NCBI RefSeq assembly: GCF_011045035.1
Contig: NZ_JAALAA010000019.1
Location: 1-64,000, forward strand
Direction of reading: 5' to 3'
DNA length: 64,000 nt
Source of the DNA: Nocardioides turkmenicus
GTDB lineage: Bacteria > Actinomycetota > Actinomycetes > Propionibacteriales > Nocardioidaceae
Below the pieces are notes generated by a model. It was not told the DNA's origin and ran no database searches. It saw nothing but the letters and a program-made list of their open reading frames with translations. Made by a program: the position numbers and the translations under genes. This document shows positions 17,283-25,226 of the stretch, in pieces. Position 1 is the stretch's first letter. Every line of letters starts with the position of its first letter.

Positions 17283-17878
17283 CCGCGACGACCGGACCCC
17301 TGGGCGAGGTGCTCAGCGACGGTGAGCGCACAGGCCTTCGTTACGTACGCCTGCTGCGCCACTCGCCCGAGAAGGTGTGGCGGGCGCTCACCGAGTCGGA
17401 CGGCCTGCGCCACTGGTTCCCCGCCGACATCGTCGGCGAGCGTGCCGCCGGGGCGCGGCTGAGCCTGCCGTTCTGGCCCGAGGGCCTCGAAGACGAGAAG
17501 GCGGTCGAGGCGATCCAGGAGATGGGCGTCGACCCGAACAGCTACGTCTCCGAGGGTGAGCTGCGCGTGTGGGACCCGCCCCGGGTCTTCGAGTTCACCT
17601 GGGGCATGGATGGCCGCGAAGACCTGACCGACCTGCTCCGCTTCGAGCTCGAGCCGACCGACGACGGCACCCGCCTCACCTTCACCACCTGGCTCGGCGG
17701 CCCCGCCCAGAACGCCGACACCGCCGTCGGCTGGCACGTCTGCCTGGACGAGCTCACCGACCTTCTCGACGACGGCCCCACCGCCCCGACCGACGAAGCC
17801 GCCGCCCTCGTCGTCCAGCGGGTCAAGGCCCGCACCGAGGGACTCGGACCGAAGTACGCCGCTCTGATTCGGTCCTGA
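17279..17878 (+). CDS. SRPBCC (AHSA1-like) protein
   Basis: A 199-aa START/AHSA1-fold protein with the family pattern SPEKVWRALTESDGLRHWFPADI and a C-terminal helix. Members form a hydrophobic cavity; in ArsR-SRPBCC pairs the ligand is usually unknown. Translation is coupled to arsR by an ATGA overlap. Confidence 0.9.
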   Translation: MTATTGPLGEVLSDGERTGLRYVRLLRHSPEKVWRALTESDGLRHWFPADIVGERAAGARLSLPFWPEGLEDEKAVEAIQEMGVDPNSYVSEGELRVWDPPRVFEFTWGMDGREDLTDLLRFELEPTDDGTRLTFTTWLGGPAQNADTAVGWHVCLDELTDLLDDGPTAPTDEAAALVVQRVKARTEGLGPKYAALIRS

Positions 17879-17991
17879 CATGCAGCACTGTTGGGGTTCT
17901 GTGTGCCGAATTCACTGACGGATACGTACGGGGGTGTTTCAATGCAAGCGCGCCGCAGGTCGCAGCGCCTCGACTTCGAAAGAAGACCCCC

Positions 17992-18703
17992 ATGCTCCGC
18001 AAGTTCACGCTTGCTGCCGCCGCCCTCGCGCTCGGCGCAGCGCCCCTGTCACTCGGTGGTTCAGCGCAGGCTGCGACCACCCCTTCAGTCAATGTGACCA
18101 GCGCCTGTCAAGGCGGCGCTGGCTGGTGTCATCACCGTCGGCGCCCGGCGCTCGCCCACCGGTGGCACCATCGGAACGACCGTGATCCGTGACGTGAAGA
18201 GGGCCAACTGGTCCGGGTTCACGACGGTCGGCAACAGCGAGCCATCCGGTCCGTTCCCTGAATCAGCGACGCTCCACCCGGTCGACGGCGTCGTACGCGA
18301 CACCACGAAGTCCACCCTCGCCTGGCCGAAGCCGGTCACCGGTGTGTACTTCTCGGGCGACTACTCGGTCTTCTGCGTCGGAGGTGTCGACCAGAACCCC
18401 TACCGAGTCATCGGCATGGGCCCGACCTCCCAGATCACCGTACGCCGCGACTCCGGCGCCGTCCGGGTCGTGGGCGAGGCGAACCGGCTCGGCAAGTACC
18501 GCCTCACCGTACGCCTGTGGACTCCGGCCGGCTTCCAGGAGAAGTCGAAGGTCGTCAACGTGGGCGTCGACACGAACATCGGCGAGTTCCGGCACCGCTT
18601 CACCGGCTTCCAGCGGACCAACAAGTTCACCAAGGCCGTACTGATCGCAAAGCACATCCGAAGCGGCAAGTCCACCACGTCCACAGTGCGCCGCACGTTC
18701 TGA
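17992..18703 (+). pseudogene. Frameshifted secreted-protein gene
   Basis: The ATG at 17992 opens a clear signal peptide (MLRKFTLAAAALALGAAPL, cleavage near AQA) followed by TTPSVNVTSA. The frame then degenerates, while the +1 neighbouring frame continues as PVKAALAGVITVGARRSPT and runs to 18703 as a 200-residue secreted domain. The junction is near 18097-18107 and looks like loss of a single base. No family is recognised for the mature domain. It may be a true pseudogene or a sequencing error. Confidence 0.7.
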
Positions 18704-18718
18704 TCTTCAAATGCTGCT

Positions 18719-18747
18719 CGTGGCCCCGTCGATCCGGCGGGGCCACG
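18719..18747 (+). terminator. Terminator-like hairpin
   Basis: Perfect 10-bp stem (18719-18728 and 18738-18747, CGTGGCCCCG) just after the secreted-protein pseudogene. There is no T-run. Confidence 0.55.
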
Positions 18748-18888
18748 ATGTCTGAGAAGCTGCGTCGGTATCGGCGGCGGATCAGAACTGCCGAGTGCCG
18801 GGTGCCCTCGCAAAAGCCCTAGCCTATCCGCCCCTGCCCAGCGCTGGCAGATTCAGGGGGCCGAGAACCGGAAACCGGCCTCTGATCT

Positions 18889-18932
18889 GGTGGAGCGTAG
18901 GGGACTCGAACCCCTAACCCCCTGCTTGCAAA
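18889..18932 (-). repeat. Left attachment repeat (displaced tRNA-Ala 3' part)
   Basis: 44 bp identical to 21137-21180, running from the 3' flank of the tRNA through the T arm to the anticodon loop. After 18932 the sequence no longer matches the tRNA, so this copy is a fragment and not a functional tRNA. Confidence 0.85.
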
Positions 18933-19240
18933 CGACAATCTGTTCGAATGGCGACCTACTCCGTACGCTGCCGAACGTCCGTGTTCGTCCATCGCCGGTG
19001 GCTCCTGGTGCCGAGCGTTGTCAGGCAGTTTGTCAGGCACGAGCGCTTGTCCGTATCGCGGGGGCGGAGCGCAACCCACGCCGGCACCTAGCCCCATTGG
19101 CGGGGGTCTGGGGGCTTGCCCCCACGCTGCCCAACACCACCGATCCTAGAAGTGTCGCGGGGAGTGTCCCTACCGGCAGCAGCGCCCCCTCCCCCTCGTC
19201 ATCAGCCAAAGAACTGGATTGGGATGGATGGTGCGGTGGC

Positions 19241-19426
19241 CTACTTGGCTCGTCGGAGCTGGTGGCGCACGTAGCGCACGAGGAAGATGATTGCGACGGC
19301 TACGCCAGCAAGGAGCGTGGCTGTGACGACGAGCCCGAGCAGCAATTCGGGCACGTGCGGCGTCAACGGCGAAGGCTCCGGCGAATACGGACCCAAGGGC
19401 GAGGGCTCGGGGACGGGCGGCGTCAT
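19241..19426 (-). CDS. Small single-helix membrane protein in islet
   Basis: 61 aa: a proline-rich N-terminus (PVPEPSPLGPYSPEPSP), one membrane helix (about residues 29-52) and a basic tail (VRHQLRRAK). Its ATG overlaps the stop of a 36-aa frame upstream (ATGA). No family is recognised. Overlap and plausible topology support it modestly. Confidence 0.5.
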   Translation of the reverse strand: MTPPVPEPSPLGPYSPEPSPLTPHVPELLLGLVVTATLLAGVAVAIIFLVRYVRHQLRRAK

Positions 19427-19533
19427 GGCCGGAACGATAACGCTCGGTGGTTGCGGTAACAGATGATCGCGTTGGGCAGCTCGTCCGCGGGGAGAGTGAG
19501 CGCTTGGTCTACGGACTGGGCGCTCTTCTTCAT
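19423..19533 (-). CDS. Putative 36-aa protein coupled to the small membrane protein
   Basis: ATG at 19533 opens a 36-codon frame (MKKSAQSVDQALTLPADELP, then NAIICYRNH) whose TGA overlaps the ATG of the 61-aa membrane protein. No strong ribosome binding site is visible. The overlap is the main evidence. Confidence 0.4.
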   Translation of the reverse strand: MKKSAQSVDQALTLPADELPNAIICYRNHRALSFRP

Positions 19534-19663
19534 TTGCGCGGCACGTAGGGGGACCGGCCGCCAGGCCGCACGCCCCCGGAGGCCGCGCACGCGGCCGGAG
19601 GCCGCCTTGAGTCAGTAGAGAAAGTTCTCACGCGATCATGGCGACCGCACGTGGGCACGCCGT

Positions 19664-20008
19664 TTACCGGAGCACCATGCCAACCAGCTCCATGAGGATC
19701 CGCACACAGCCCGACAGGCCCGCGACGAGGACCATTGCGGCCATCGCTCCGAGGAATACGGCGCCGAAGGTCTGATTCAGCTTCTCGCCCGGATTCAACT
19801 CCTGCCACTCAAGGCGTCGCCACTCGAACTGGACGGGCCACCTCGAATGAACCTCTTTGTCGAACAGTCGTCGGTTGTACTGGACGATCCAGCGCCACCA
19901 CATCAGTGACAACCAGGCAAGAAGTGCACCGAATGCCAGCATGGCCCCAGCACCGACGATGAGCGCGACCACCAGACCCCGGTCCTTCCGACAAAATGTT
20001 CGCGCCAA
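19664..20008 (-). CDS. Hypothetical two-helix membrane protein in islet
   Basis: Up to 114 aa with two hydrophobic helices (about residues 13-37 and 84-112) around a charged, Trp-rich central part (WWRWIVQYNRRLFDKEVHSRW). The start is uncertain: TTG at 20008, or GTG at 19972 with GGAAGG upstream. Not recognised. It lies on the same strand as the phosphatase-like gene to its right. Confidence 0.5.
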   Translation of the reverse strand: MARTFCRKDRGLVVALIVGAGAMLAFGALLAWLSLMWWRWIVQYNRRLFDKEVHSRWPVQFEWRRLEWQELNPGEKLNQTFGAVFLGAMAAMVLVAGLSGCVRILMELVGMVLR

Positions 20009-20155
20009 AGTTAGCCGGGGGGAGACCGCCTCGTCAGGGATTCGGCGATGCGGGCGCGCAACTGGCCAACTCCCAACGATCGACGGAAGAACTGGAGCGG
20101 CGTCGTGTCCAGTCCCCCTACGGTCAATCGAACGTATGCCGTATCGCGATCTGGT

Positions 20156-20947
20156 CTAGGTGCAGAGCTGCTCCGTCGCCGGAGGCACGAAGTGGCACAG
20201 GACCGCGGTCGCGTCGTCGTGCCGCTTTCCGCGAGATGCTCCCGTCCCAGCCTCGTCTGCTTCGCGGGTGCGGCGCACCAGATCCTCCGGCCCGGACTCA
20301 AGGATGCGGAAGAGGTCTTCCCAGCTCTGTTGGTGTCGCTCGACGAGCGTGGCGGCTCCGTCCGTCAGTACGGCGGCAGCTCGGACCGGCTGAGCAGCAT
20401 AAGAGACGCTGCCGGCGACAGCATGGCGGGCCGCTTCGGGCTTGGTACTGGCAACCCAGAATCCATCAGGGGTGTTCCGAACCGCGCCGATTCCGGCGAC
20501 GGAGTAGTCCTTGAGGTGATCGAGCCGGTCGTCGGTGATCGGAAGCACGCCTCCATCGGCCATGTGGAACACGACCGATGAGTCTGCGAGGGCGAGATAG
20601 TCGATACGGTCACCGTGCAGTCGAAGCAGGGCAACCGTCGACGAGGGGCTGTTGGGGTCCTCGAGGTCGCAGGTATCCGCATGCGCATCGCACACCTGCT
20701 GAATCGCACGCTCGAGGATCGCGGACAGGCTCCAGGAACTCGGCGTCGTAAGTCCTTCAGCAAGACGCAGGCCGAGCTGGCGGACCAGCCACGGCACGTC
20801 ATGGATGCATCCGTTCTCGAGGCCCGGGACAGGTGTCGCTCCGTCGAGCACGATCACGAAGTCGTTGCCCACGAGTACGAAATCCTCGTTGTGCTCATGG
20901 GTCGGCGACGTCTCGGTGTAGCTCACGGCGCTAATACGGATGCTCAC
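20156..20947 (-). CDS. PP2C-like protein phosphatase
   Basis: A 263-aa PP2C-fold protein with HNEDF, VLDGAT, LALADSSVV, LTDGAA and KRHDDATAV. These correspond to the metal-site motifs RxxNED, DGxG, GDS, SDG and DN in diverged form. The GTG start overlaps the stop of the truncated GntR-like frame upstream (GTGA), so it was the second gene of an operon. Cargo of the tRNA-Ala islet; substrate unknown. Confidence 0.8.
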   Translation of the reverse strand: MSIRISAVSYTETSPTHEHNEDFVLVGNDFVIVLDGATPVPGLENGCIHDVPWLVRQLGLRLAEGLTTPSSWSLSAILERAIQQVCDAHADTCDLEDPNSPSSTVALLRLHGDRIDYLALADSSVVFHMADGGVLPITDDRLDHLKDYSVAGIGAVRNTPDGFWVASTKPEAARHAVAGSVSYAAQPVRAAAVLTDGAATLVERHQQSWEDLFRILESGPEDLVRRTREADEAGTGASRGKRHDDATAVLCHFVPPATEQLCT

Positions 20948-21103
20948 TCAGGGGCCTCGAGTTCGTAGGCGAACGGGTGCCTGTCGCTAGCGAGTACGGA
21001 TCAGAAACACCTCGACTGGACCCGAGGCAGCGTACGCGATGCGGTGTAGCTCGATGACCGGAACGCCTGGCTCAGGCGACGGCCTCTGGCCGCCGATCCC
21101 GGC
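20944..21103 (-). pseudogene. GntR-family regulator remnant (UTRA C-terminus)
   Basis: Reading leftward, the frame to 20987 gives PGVPVIELHRIAYAASGPVE, a typical end of a UTRA ligand domain of GntR regulators. The neighbouring frame then supplies the expected C-terminus (VLASDRHPFAYELEAPE), whose stop overlaps the phosphatase start. The DNA-binding half is missing toward the tRNA and there is one internal frameshift. Confidence 0.65.
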
Positions 21104-21136
21104 TTACTCGCTTTCGCGTTTTGCCTGGTCAGAGTG

Positions 21137-21180
21137 GGTGGAGCGTAGGGGACTCGAACCCCTAACCCCCTGCTTGCAAA
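21137..21180 (-). repeat. Right attachment repeat inside tRNA-Ala
   Basis: Exact 44-bp match to 18889-18932, forming the 3' half of the intact tRNA-Ala. It marks the right boundary of the islet. Confidence 0.85.
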
Positions 21181-21211
21181 GCAGGTGCGCTACCAATTGC
21201 GCCAACGCCCC
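21139..21211 (-). tRNA. tRNA-Ala (anticodon TGC)
   Basis: 73-nt cloverleaf on the minus strand. The acceptor GGGGCGT pairs with ACGCTCC and includes the G3:U70 wobble that defines Ala identity. The anticodon loop is CTTTGCAAG and the discriminator is A. CCA is not encoded. Conserved location between gyrA/tRNA-Ile and DLW-39 as in mycobacteria. Confidence 0.96.
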
Positions 21212-21228
21212 GGACGGGTGTCCGTCGG

Positions 21229-21348
21229 TCAGTTCACCTTGTCGGTCGCCGCGGCCCAGTGACCCTTCTCGGGGTTGGACTGGTCGAGCTTCTTCTTGGC
21301 GAGGACGATGCCAGCCGCGGCCAGCAGTACGAGGACGAGCTTCTTCAT
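21229..21348 (-). CDS. DLW-39 family small protein
   Basis: A 39-aa protein (MKKLVLVLLAAAGIVLAKK, then LDQSNPEKGHWAAATDKVN) matching the DLW-39 family, which is a short hydrophobic N-terminus followed by a conserved W-x-x-A-T-D tail. ATG at 21348 with GGAGAAG upstream. It lies immediately upstream of tRNA-Ala on the same strand, as in other actinobacteria. Function unknown. Confidence 0.88.
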   Translation of the reverse strand: MKKLVLVLLAAAGIVLAKKKLDQSNPEKGHWAAATDKVN

Positions 21349-21428
21349 GTCTTCTCCTGCGAGTCGTGGTGAGCATCGCTGCCCGTTAGACCAGGAAAGC
21401 GTACCGGCCCGCCGTGAAGCGTACGAAA

Positions 21429-22376
21429 TCAACCGGCCTCGGGGTCGGGCGCCAGGCCGAGGGAGGCGATGGGGGTGAGGGTCATGTGGGTGCTCGCCCA
21501 CATCCGGCCGGTCAGTAACCCGAACCCGTACGCCGACGGCCGGCTGTAGGGGGAGGCGCCGGACTCGTAGGTGGTGATGAGCTCGCCCGAGACCTCGACG
21601 ATCGCCTCGGCCATGTTGGGGAAGCGGTACTTGCGCTGCACCGCGCCGACGCCGCCGTCGGCCCTCCGCTCGCAGATGAAGATCGTGCTCGGCCGGTGGC
21701 GGCCGAACGAGGAGGAGAAGACGTACTCGTCCTTGCGTACGACGATGCCCTGGACCTTCGGCGGGGTGGTGGTCGAGAGGACCGGTTCGGAGAAGTCCCA
21801 CGCCCCGTCCGCGCCCTTCTCGTAGGCGAAGAGCGTCTGGTTGCCGAAGCCGCCGACGTAGAGCTGGTTGCCGCGGATCCGGCAGTACGAACCCGCAGCC
21901 ACCTTCACGGGCGCCTCGATCGGCGCGATCTCGGCGGCCTTCGCCGACTCCCGGATCGCCGAGAGCGAGTAGCGGTAGAGCCGACCGGTGCCGCCGCCGG
22001 CGCCCTTGGAGACCCACACGTCGTCGCCGTCGATCGCGACCCCGCCGGCGTGGCCGGGACCGACCTTGCCCTGGTAGCCCACCAGCAGCACCTCGGCGAC
22101 GGACTGCCCGCTCTTCAGGTCGACCAGCACCAGCGCCGAACCCTTGTCGTGGGAGTAGTAGCTCTGGGCGAGCACGTTGGTCTCCGGCCCGTACCCCAGC
22201 CCCTGCGGCGTCCAGTCGTCGGTGCCCCCGGTGGCCAGGGTGTTGGGGATGAGCGGGCCGACGCGGCCGCCGAGCCGCTGCCCCCACCTCTCGGTGCGCT
22301 TCATCCCGCCCTTGACCCACCGGCGCGTACGTCCGGGGATGGAGTCGAGGTCGAACGGAAGGTCGATCTTGGTCAT
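21429..22376 (-). CDS. Hypothetical beta-propeller-like protein
   Basis: A 315-aa protein without clear membrane segments. Repeated motifs such as GGVAIDGDDVWVSKG, YCRIRGNQLYVGGFG and VQGIVVRKDEYVFSSSF suggest blades of a beta-propeller (NHL/YVTN-like). This is a fold guess; no enzyme motif is seen. Divergent from the MBL-fold gene at 22449. Confidence 0.75.
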   Translation of the reverse strand: MTKIDLPFDLDSIPGRTRRWVKGGMKRTERWGQRLGGRVGPLIPNTLATGGTDDWTPQGLGYGPETNVLAQSYYSHDKGSALVLVDLKSGQSVAEVLLVGYQGKVGPGHAGGVAIDGDDVWVSKGAGGGTGRLYRYSLSAIRESAKAAEIAPIEAPVKVAAGSYCRIRGNQLYVGGFGNQTLFAYEKGADGAWDFSEPVLSTTTPPKVQGIVVRKDEYVFSSSFGRHRPSTIFICERRADGGVGAVQRKYRFPNMAEAIVEVSGELITTYESGASPYSRPSAYGFGLLTGRMWASTHMTLTPIASLGLAPDPEAG

Positions 22377-22448
22377 GACGGTGATGTTCGCACGCGGTTC
22401 CTACCGTGGTCGGATGGCGCACGGTCCCTGGGCCGATACGTTCCTGGT

Positions 22449-23378
22449 GTGACGAGCGATCTCACGGACACTCCTGCCACGCCGACACCCCGCGAGCTGG
22501 CCGGCGCCTTGGCCGGATTCGGCCGCGGCCTGCTGCGGCCTCGGCGTCCCGACCAGCGCCTGCTCGCGTCGATCACCGATGTCGGCCTTCCCGAGGGCGA
22601 CCGCACGGTGACCGTACGCACCATGCCGCAGGTGGCGCGCAGCCTGCCCGCCGGCGGGCTCATCGAAGGTGCGGGCCTCCGTCGACGCGTACGCAACGCG
22701 ATGACCTGCTTCGTCATCACGCACCCCGAGGCGACGTTCGTCGTCGATCCGTCCTACTGCCGCGACGCCCCCGATCGCGCCCTGGGCGAGCTCCCCGGGA
22801 TGCTGCGCCGGCTCGTGACGCCGCCGTCCGACACCGTTCCCACCGTCGACTCGCTGCGGACGGCGCAGGTCCAGCCCGACTTCGCCCTCCCCACCCATGC
22901 CCACTGGGACCACGTCTGCGGCCTCCTGGACCTCCCCGGTCTGCCGGTACGCATGCGGGGCATCGAGCGCGACTGGATCCTCGGCCCCGGCCGGCCACCC
23001 GTCGGGGGAGTGCGCGCGGCTCTGACCGATGGGCGGCCGGTGGAGACGTACGACCTCGACGGCCCGCCCGTCGCCACCTTCACCGCCTCCCACGACCTCT
23101 TCGGCGACGGCTCCGTCCTCCTGGTCGAGCTCGCCGGCCACACCCCGGGCAGCGTCGGCGTCCTCGCCCGCACTGCGTCCGGCTGGGTCCTCATCGCCGG
23201 CGACGCCGCCTGGCACTACGACCAGATCGACCTGATCAGGCAGAAGCCCGCCTTCCCCGGCGACCTCGTCGACGAGGACCGGGACGCCGCCTTCGCCACC
23301 CTCCACCGCCTGCACCTGGCGCGTCATCTGATGCGTGTCGTCCCGACCCACGACCACGACGCGTCCAGCCGGCTGTGA
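22449..23378 (+). CDS. MBL-fold metallo-hydrolase
   Basis: A 309-aa metallo-beta-lactamase-fold hydrolase with the zinc motif HAHWDH (LPTHAHWDHVCGL), the second ligand region GHTPGSVG, AGDAAW and a late His in PTHDHD. Substrate unknown. GTG at 22449; the longer frame upstream is antisense to the neighbouring gene. Confidence 0.88.
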   Translation: MTSDLTDTPATPTPRELAGALAGFGRGLLRPRRPDQRLLASITDVGLPEGDRTVTVRTMPQVARSLPAGGLIEGAGLRRRVRNAMTCFVITHPEATFVVDPSYCRDAPDRALGELPGMLRRLVTPPSDTVPTVDSLRTAQVQPDFALPTHAHWDHVCGLLDLPGLPVRMRGIERDWILGPGRPPVGGVRAALTDGRPVETYDLDGPPVATFTASHDLFGDGSVLLVELAGHTPGSVGVLARTASGWVLIAGDAAWHYDQIDLIRQKPAFPGDLVDEDRDAAFATLHRLHLARHLMRVVPTHDHDASSRL

Positions 23379-23493
23379 CGAGGAAGAGGCTTCGTTGGGA
23401 GCCTGAAGCACCGCGAGTGCCAGGCTCGCGGGCTGAAGGTCGGTCCCAGAAATTCCCAGGCGCCCCACGACTGCGCGTCCTTACAGTGTGGCA

Positions 23494-23826
23494 ATGACCC
23501 TCTTCCATGTGACGTCGAGCTTGAACCGGGCCTCGATCACCGAGCACGGGCTCGACTGGGAACGCATGGGGCTGGCGTGCGGCATCGCGGGCAGCAAGAC
23601 GCCCGAGGTCCCGGGCGTGTTCTTGTGCATCGATGAGGGCGATGTCGACTGGTTTGCTTTCACCATCAACAACACGGGCGGCCCCGTCGACGTATGGGCC
23701 GTCGACGGGGTCGACCCGAGGTCGCTGCGCGACAACGGAAACGGCTACGGGTACCTCGCGGAGAAGATTCCGGCATACCTCCTGACCCTGGTTCGCACCG
23801 ACCTCGCAGCACCCACCGTTCGATGA
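23494..23826 (+). CDS. Hypothetical protein, possible ART-like fold
   Basis: A 110-aa protein beginning MTLFHVTSSLNRASITEHG and containing GIAGSKTPEVPGVFLC and NNTGGPVDVWAVDG. The opening HVTS...I..HGL pattern resembles ADP-ribosyltransferase-type domains (RNA 2'-phosphotransferase/RES-like), but the catalytic residues are not certain. ATG 23494 or GTG 23488. Confidence 0.7.
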   Translation: MTLFHVTSSLNRASITEHGLDWERMGLACGIAGSKTPEVPGVFLCIDEGDVDWFAFTINNTGGPVDVWAVDGVDPRSLRDNGNGYGYLAEKIPAYLLTLVRTDLAAPTVR

Positions 23827-23918
23827 GAAACCGTCGAGCGAGTCAGGTGACCGGCTCGACAGGGCGAGACTCGACCACCGCCCCGCGAGGGGCAGATAAC
23901 CCGCCCTGGCATGCAGAA

Positions 23919-23944
23919 ACGCCCCGGACCGGAGTCCAGGGCGT
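23919..23944 (-). terminator. Terminator downstream of tRNA-Ile
   Basis: Inverted repeat ACGCCC...GGGCGT (23919-23924, 23939-23944) with inner pair GGAC/GTCC and one mismatch, 6 nt past the 3' end of tRNA-Ile. Confidence 0.55.
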
Positions 23945-23950
23945 GTGCTG

Positions 23951-24024
23951 TGCGCTTAGGAGGACTTGAACCTCCGACCCCCACATTATCAGTGTGGTGC
24001 TCTAACCGTCTGAGCTATAAGCGC
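23951..24024 (-). tRNA. tRNA-Ile (anticodon GAT)
   Basis: 74-nt cloverleaf, minus strand. Acceptor GCGCTTA pairs with TAAGCGC, discriminator A. The anticodon stem-loop carries CTGATAA. D-loop and T-loop (GGTTCAAGTCC) are canonical. Downstream of gyrA on the same strand, as in related genomes. Confidence 0.96.
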
Positions 24025-24116
24025 AGGCGCCAACTGGGGGTGGAAGCCCCACCAGCAGGCGAGAGGAAACATTACCCGGCCGCCGCCCGTGGAACCAAAA
24101 CGGTGACACCCTGCCC

Positions 24117-24165
24117 ACCCTGGGGAGGTCGGTCCGAACCTGGTTCGGATGAGTCTCCCCAGGGT
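24117..24165. repeat. Compound inverted repeat upstream of DUF559-like gene
   Basis: Outer arms ACCCTGGGGAG (24117-24127) and its complement (24155-24165) enclose inner arms TCCGAAC (24133-24139) and GTTCGGA (24143-24149). It ends 12 nt before the ATG at 24178. The same outer and inner arms recur in the hairpin after the gene (25161-25209), so the gene is bracketed by two versions of one element. Confidence 0.85.
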
Positions 24166-24177
24166 TAGGGTTCGAGC

Positions 24178-25161
24178 ATGTCCGACTCGGAGGACCTGCA
24201 GGCGATCCACGCGCGCGAGGATGCGGCGCGCCTGCTCGATGCGCAGCGGCGGATGCAGGGCGGCGTCGCGACCCACGCGCAGCTCACCGCGGGCGGGTTC
24301 AGCAGGATCGACATCGAACGGGCCGTACGCCGCAACGAGCTCCGCCGCGTCCACCCGCGCGTCTACATCGACCACACCGGACCGCTCACCTGGGAGCAGC
24401 GTGCCTGGGCCGCGGTGCTCTATGCCGGCCCGGCCGTGCTCTGCCGAGGCAGCCTCGAGGCTCCGCGAGGCCGCGACGACGGGCGGCCGATCCACGTCGC
24501 CATCGATCACTCACGCAAGGTCATGCCTCAGCCCGGCATCGTCGTCCACCGGATGCGCAATCTCGAGCTCAAGGCGTACGGAGGTACGCCGCCACGCCTC
24601 AAGGCCGAGGACAACGCGTTGGCGATGGCGAACGAGGCGAGGTCGGAGATCGACGCGATCGCCCAGGTTGCCGAGGTGGCGAGCAGGTCGTACGTCACTG
24701 CCGCCAGCCTCCAGGCGGCCCTGGACCGCGCGCACTCCCTACGCCGCCGCAAGCTCATCCAGGGCTTGGTGGACGACCTCGCGACGGGCACGCACTCCGT
24801 GCTCGAGCACGGCTATCTCACCAAGGTCGAGCGACCTCACGGCCTGCCAGAGGGTCGGCGCCAGTCTCCACGGACGACCGCCTCGGGAAACCAGTTCCGC
24901 GATGTCGAGTACGAGGCGTACGGGCTGGTGGTCGAGCTCGACGGTGCACTCGGCCACGAATCCTGGCGAGACCAGGCTCGTGACGCGGACCGCTCGTTGG
25001 ACGATCTGGCTCGGTTGGGGTCGGTCACCGCCAGGCTGAGGTTTCATCAGGTCTTCGGCACTCCGTGTCAGACAGCGGCCCGCGTAGGAGAGATCCTCAT
25101 CAGGAACGGCTGGACCGGACCGATGCGAGACTGCGGCCCGAGCTGCCACCTGCGTCAATGA
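24178..25161 (+). CDS. AbiEi-like N-terminus with Vsr/DUF559-like nuclease C-terminus
   Basis: A 327-aa protein of a type common and multicopy in actinobacteria. The N-terminal 90 residues resemble the AbiEi antitoxin winged helix (GGVATHAQLTAGGFSRIDIE, then RRNELRRVHPRVY). The C-terminal 130 residues match the PD-(D/E)XK layout of Vsr/DUF559 proteins: SVLEHGYL, a spacer with GLPEGRRQ, RDVEYEAYGLVVELDGALGH and a late RFHQVF. Nuclease activity is inferred. No partner toxin gene is adjacent. Flanked on both sides by related hairpins. Confidence 0.75.
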   Translation: MSDSEDLQAIHAREDAARLLDAQRRMQGGVATHAQLTAGGFSRIDIERAVRRNELRRVHPRVYIDHTGPLTWEQRAWAAVLYAGPAVLCRGSLEAPRGRDDGRPIHVAIDHSRKVMPQPGIVVHRMRNLELKAYGGTPPRLKAEDNALAMANEARSEIDAIAQVAEVASRSYVTAASLQAALDRAHSLRRRKLIQGLVDDLATGTHSVLEHGYLTKVERPHGLPEGRRQSPRTTASGNQFRDVEYEAYGLVVELDGALGHESWRDQARDADRSLDDLARLGSVTARLRFHQVFGTPCQTAARVGEILIRNGWTGPMRDCGPSCHLRQ

Positions 25162-25209
25162 ACCTGGGGAGGGCTGTCCGAACCGTGTTCGGACAGCCCT
25201 CCCCAGGTT
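25161..25209. repeat. Perfect 23-bp hairpin after DUF559-like gene
   Basis: 25161-25183 and 25187-25209 are perfect complements with a 3-nt loop. The outer arm contains CCTGGGGAG and the inner arm TCCGAAC, as in the element at 24117-24165. It begins on the last base of the stop codon. It may act as a terminator for both this gene and the convergent DUF3566 gene, and is longer than a terminator needs. Confidence 0.85.
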
Positions 25210-25226
25210 GTAGAAGCGAGTGCGGC

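Larger units (their letters stand above)
18889..21180. mobile_element. Remnant integrated islet at tRNA-Ala
   Basis: A 2.3-kb segment bounded by exact 44-bp direct repeats that are the 3' part of tRNA-Ala (18889-18932 and 21137-21180). The intact tRNA is at the right end. Inside are four small leftward genes and a broken GntR-type gene; no integrase is visible. This is the footprint of an integrative element that used tRNA-Ala as attachment site and later lost its recombinase. Confidence 0.75.

Noticed and set aside
18090..18110. Programmed ribosomal frameshift in the secreted-protein gene
   Set aside because: No slippery heptamer or downstream structure is evident; a mutation or sequencing error is simpler.
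18889..18932. A second functional tRNA-Ala gene
   Set aside because: Only the 3' 44 nt match; the 5' half, D arm and acceptor 5' strand are missing.
23855..23885. An additional palindromic repeat copy near 23.87 kb
   Set aside because: The sequence shares CTCGAC and GACCACC pieces but lacks the 13-nt core and paired arms.
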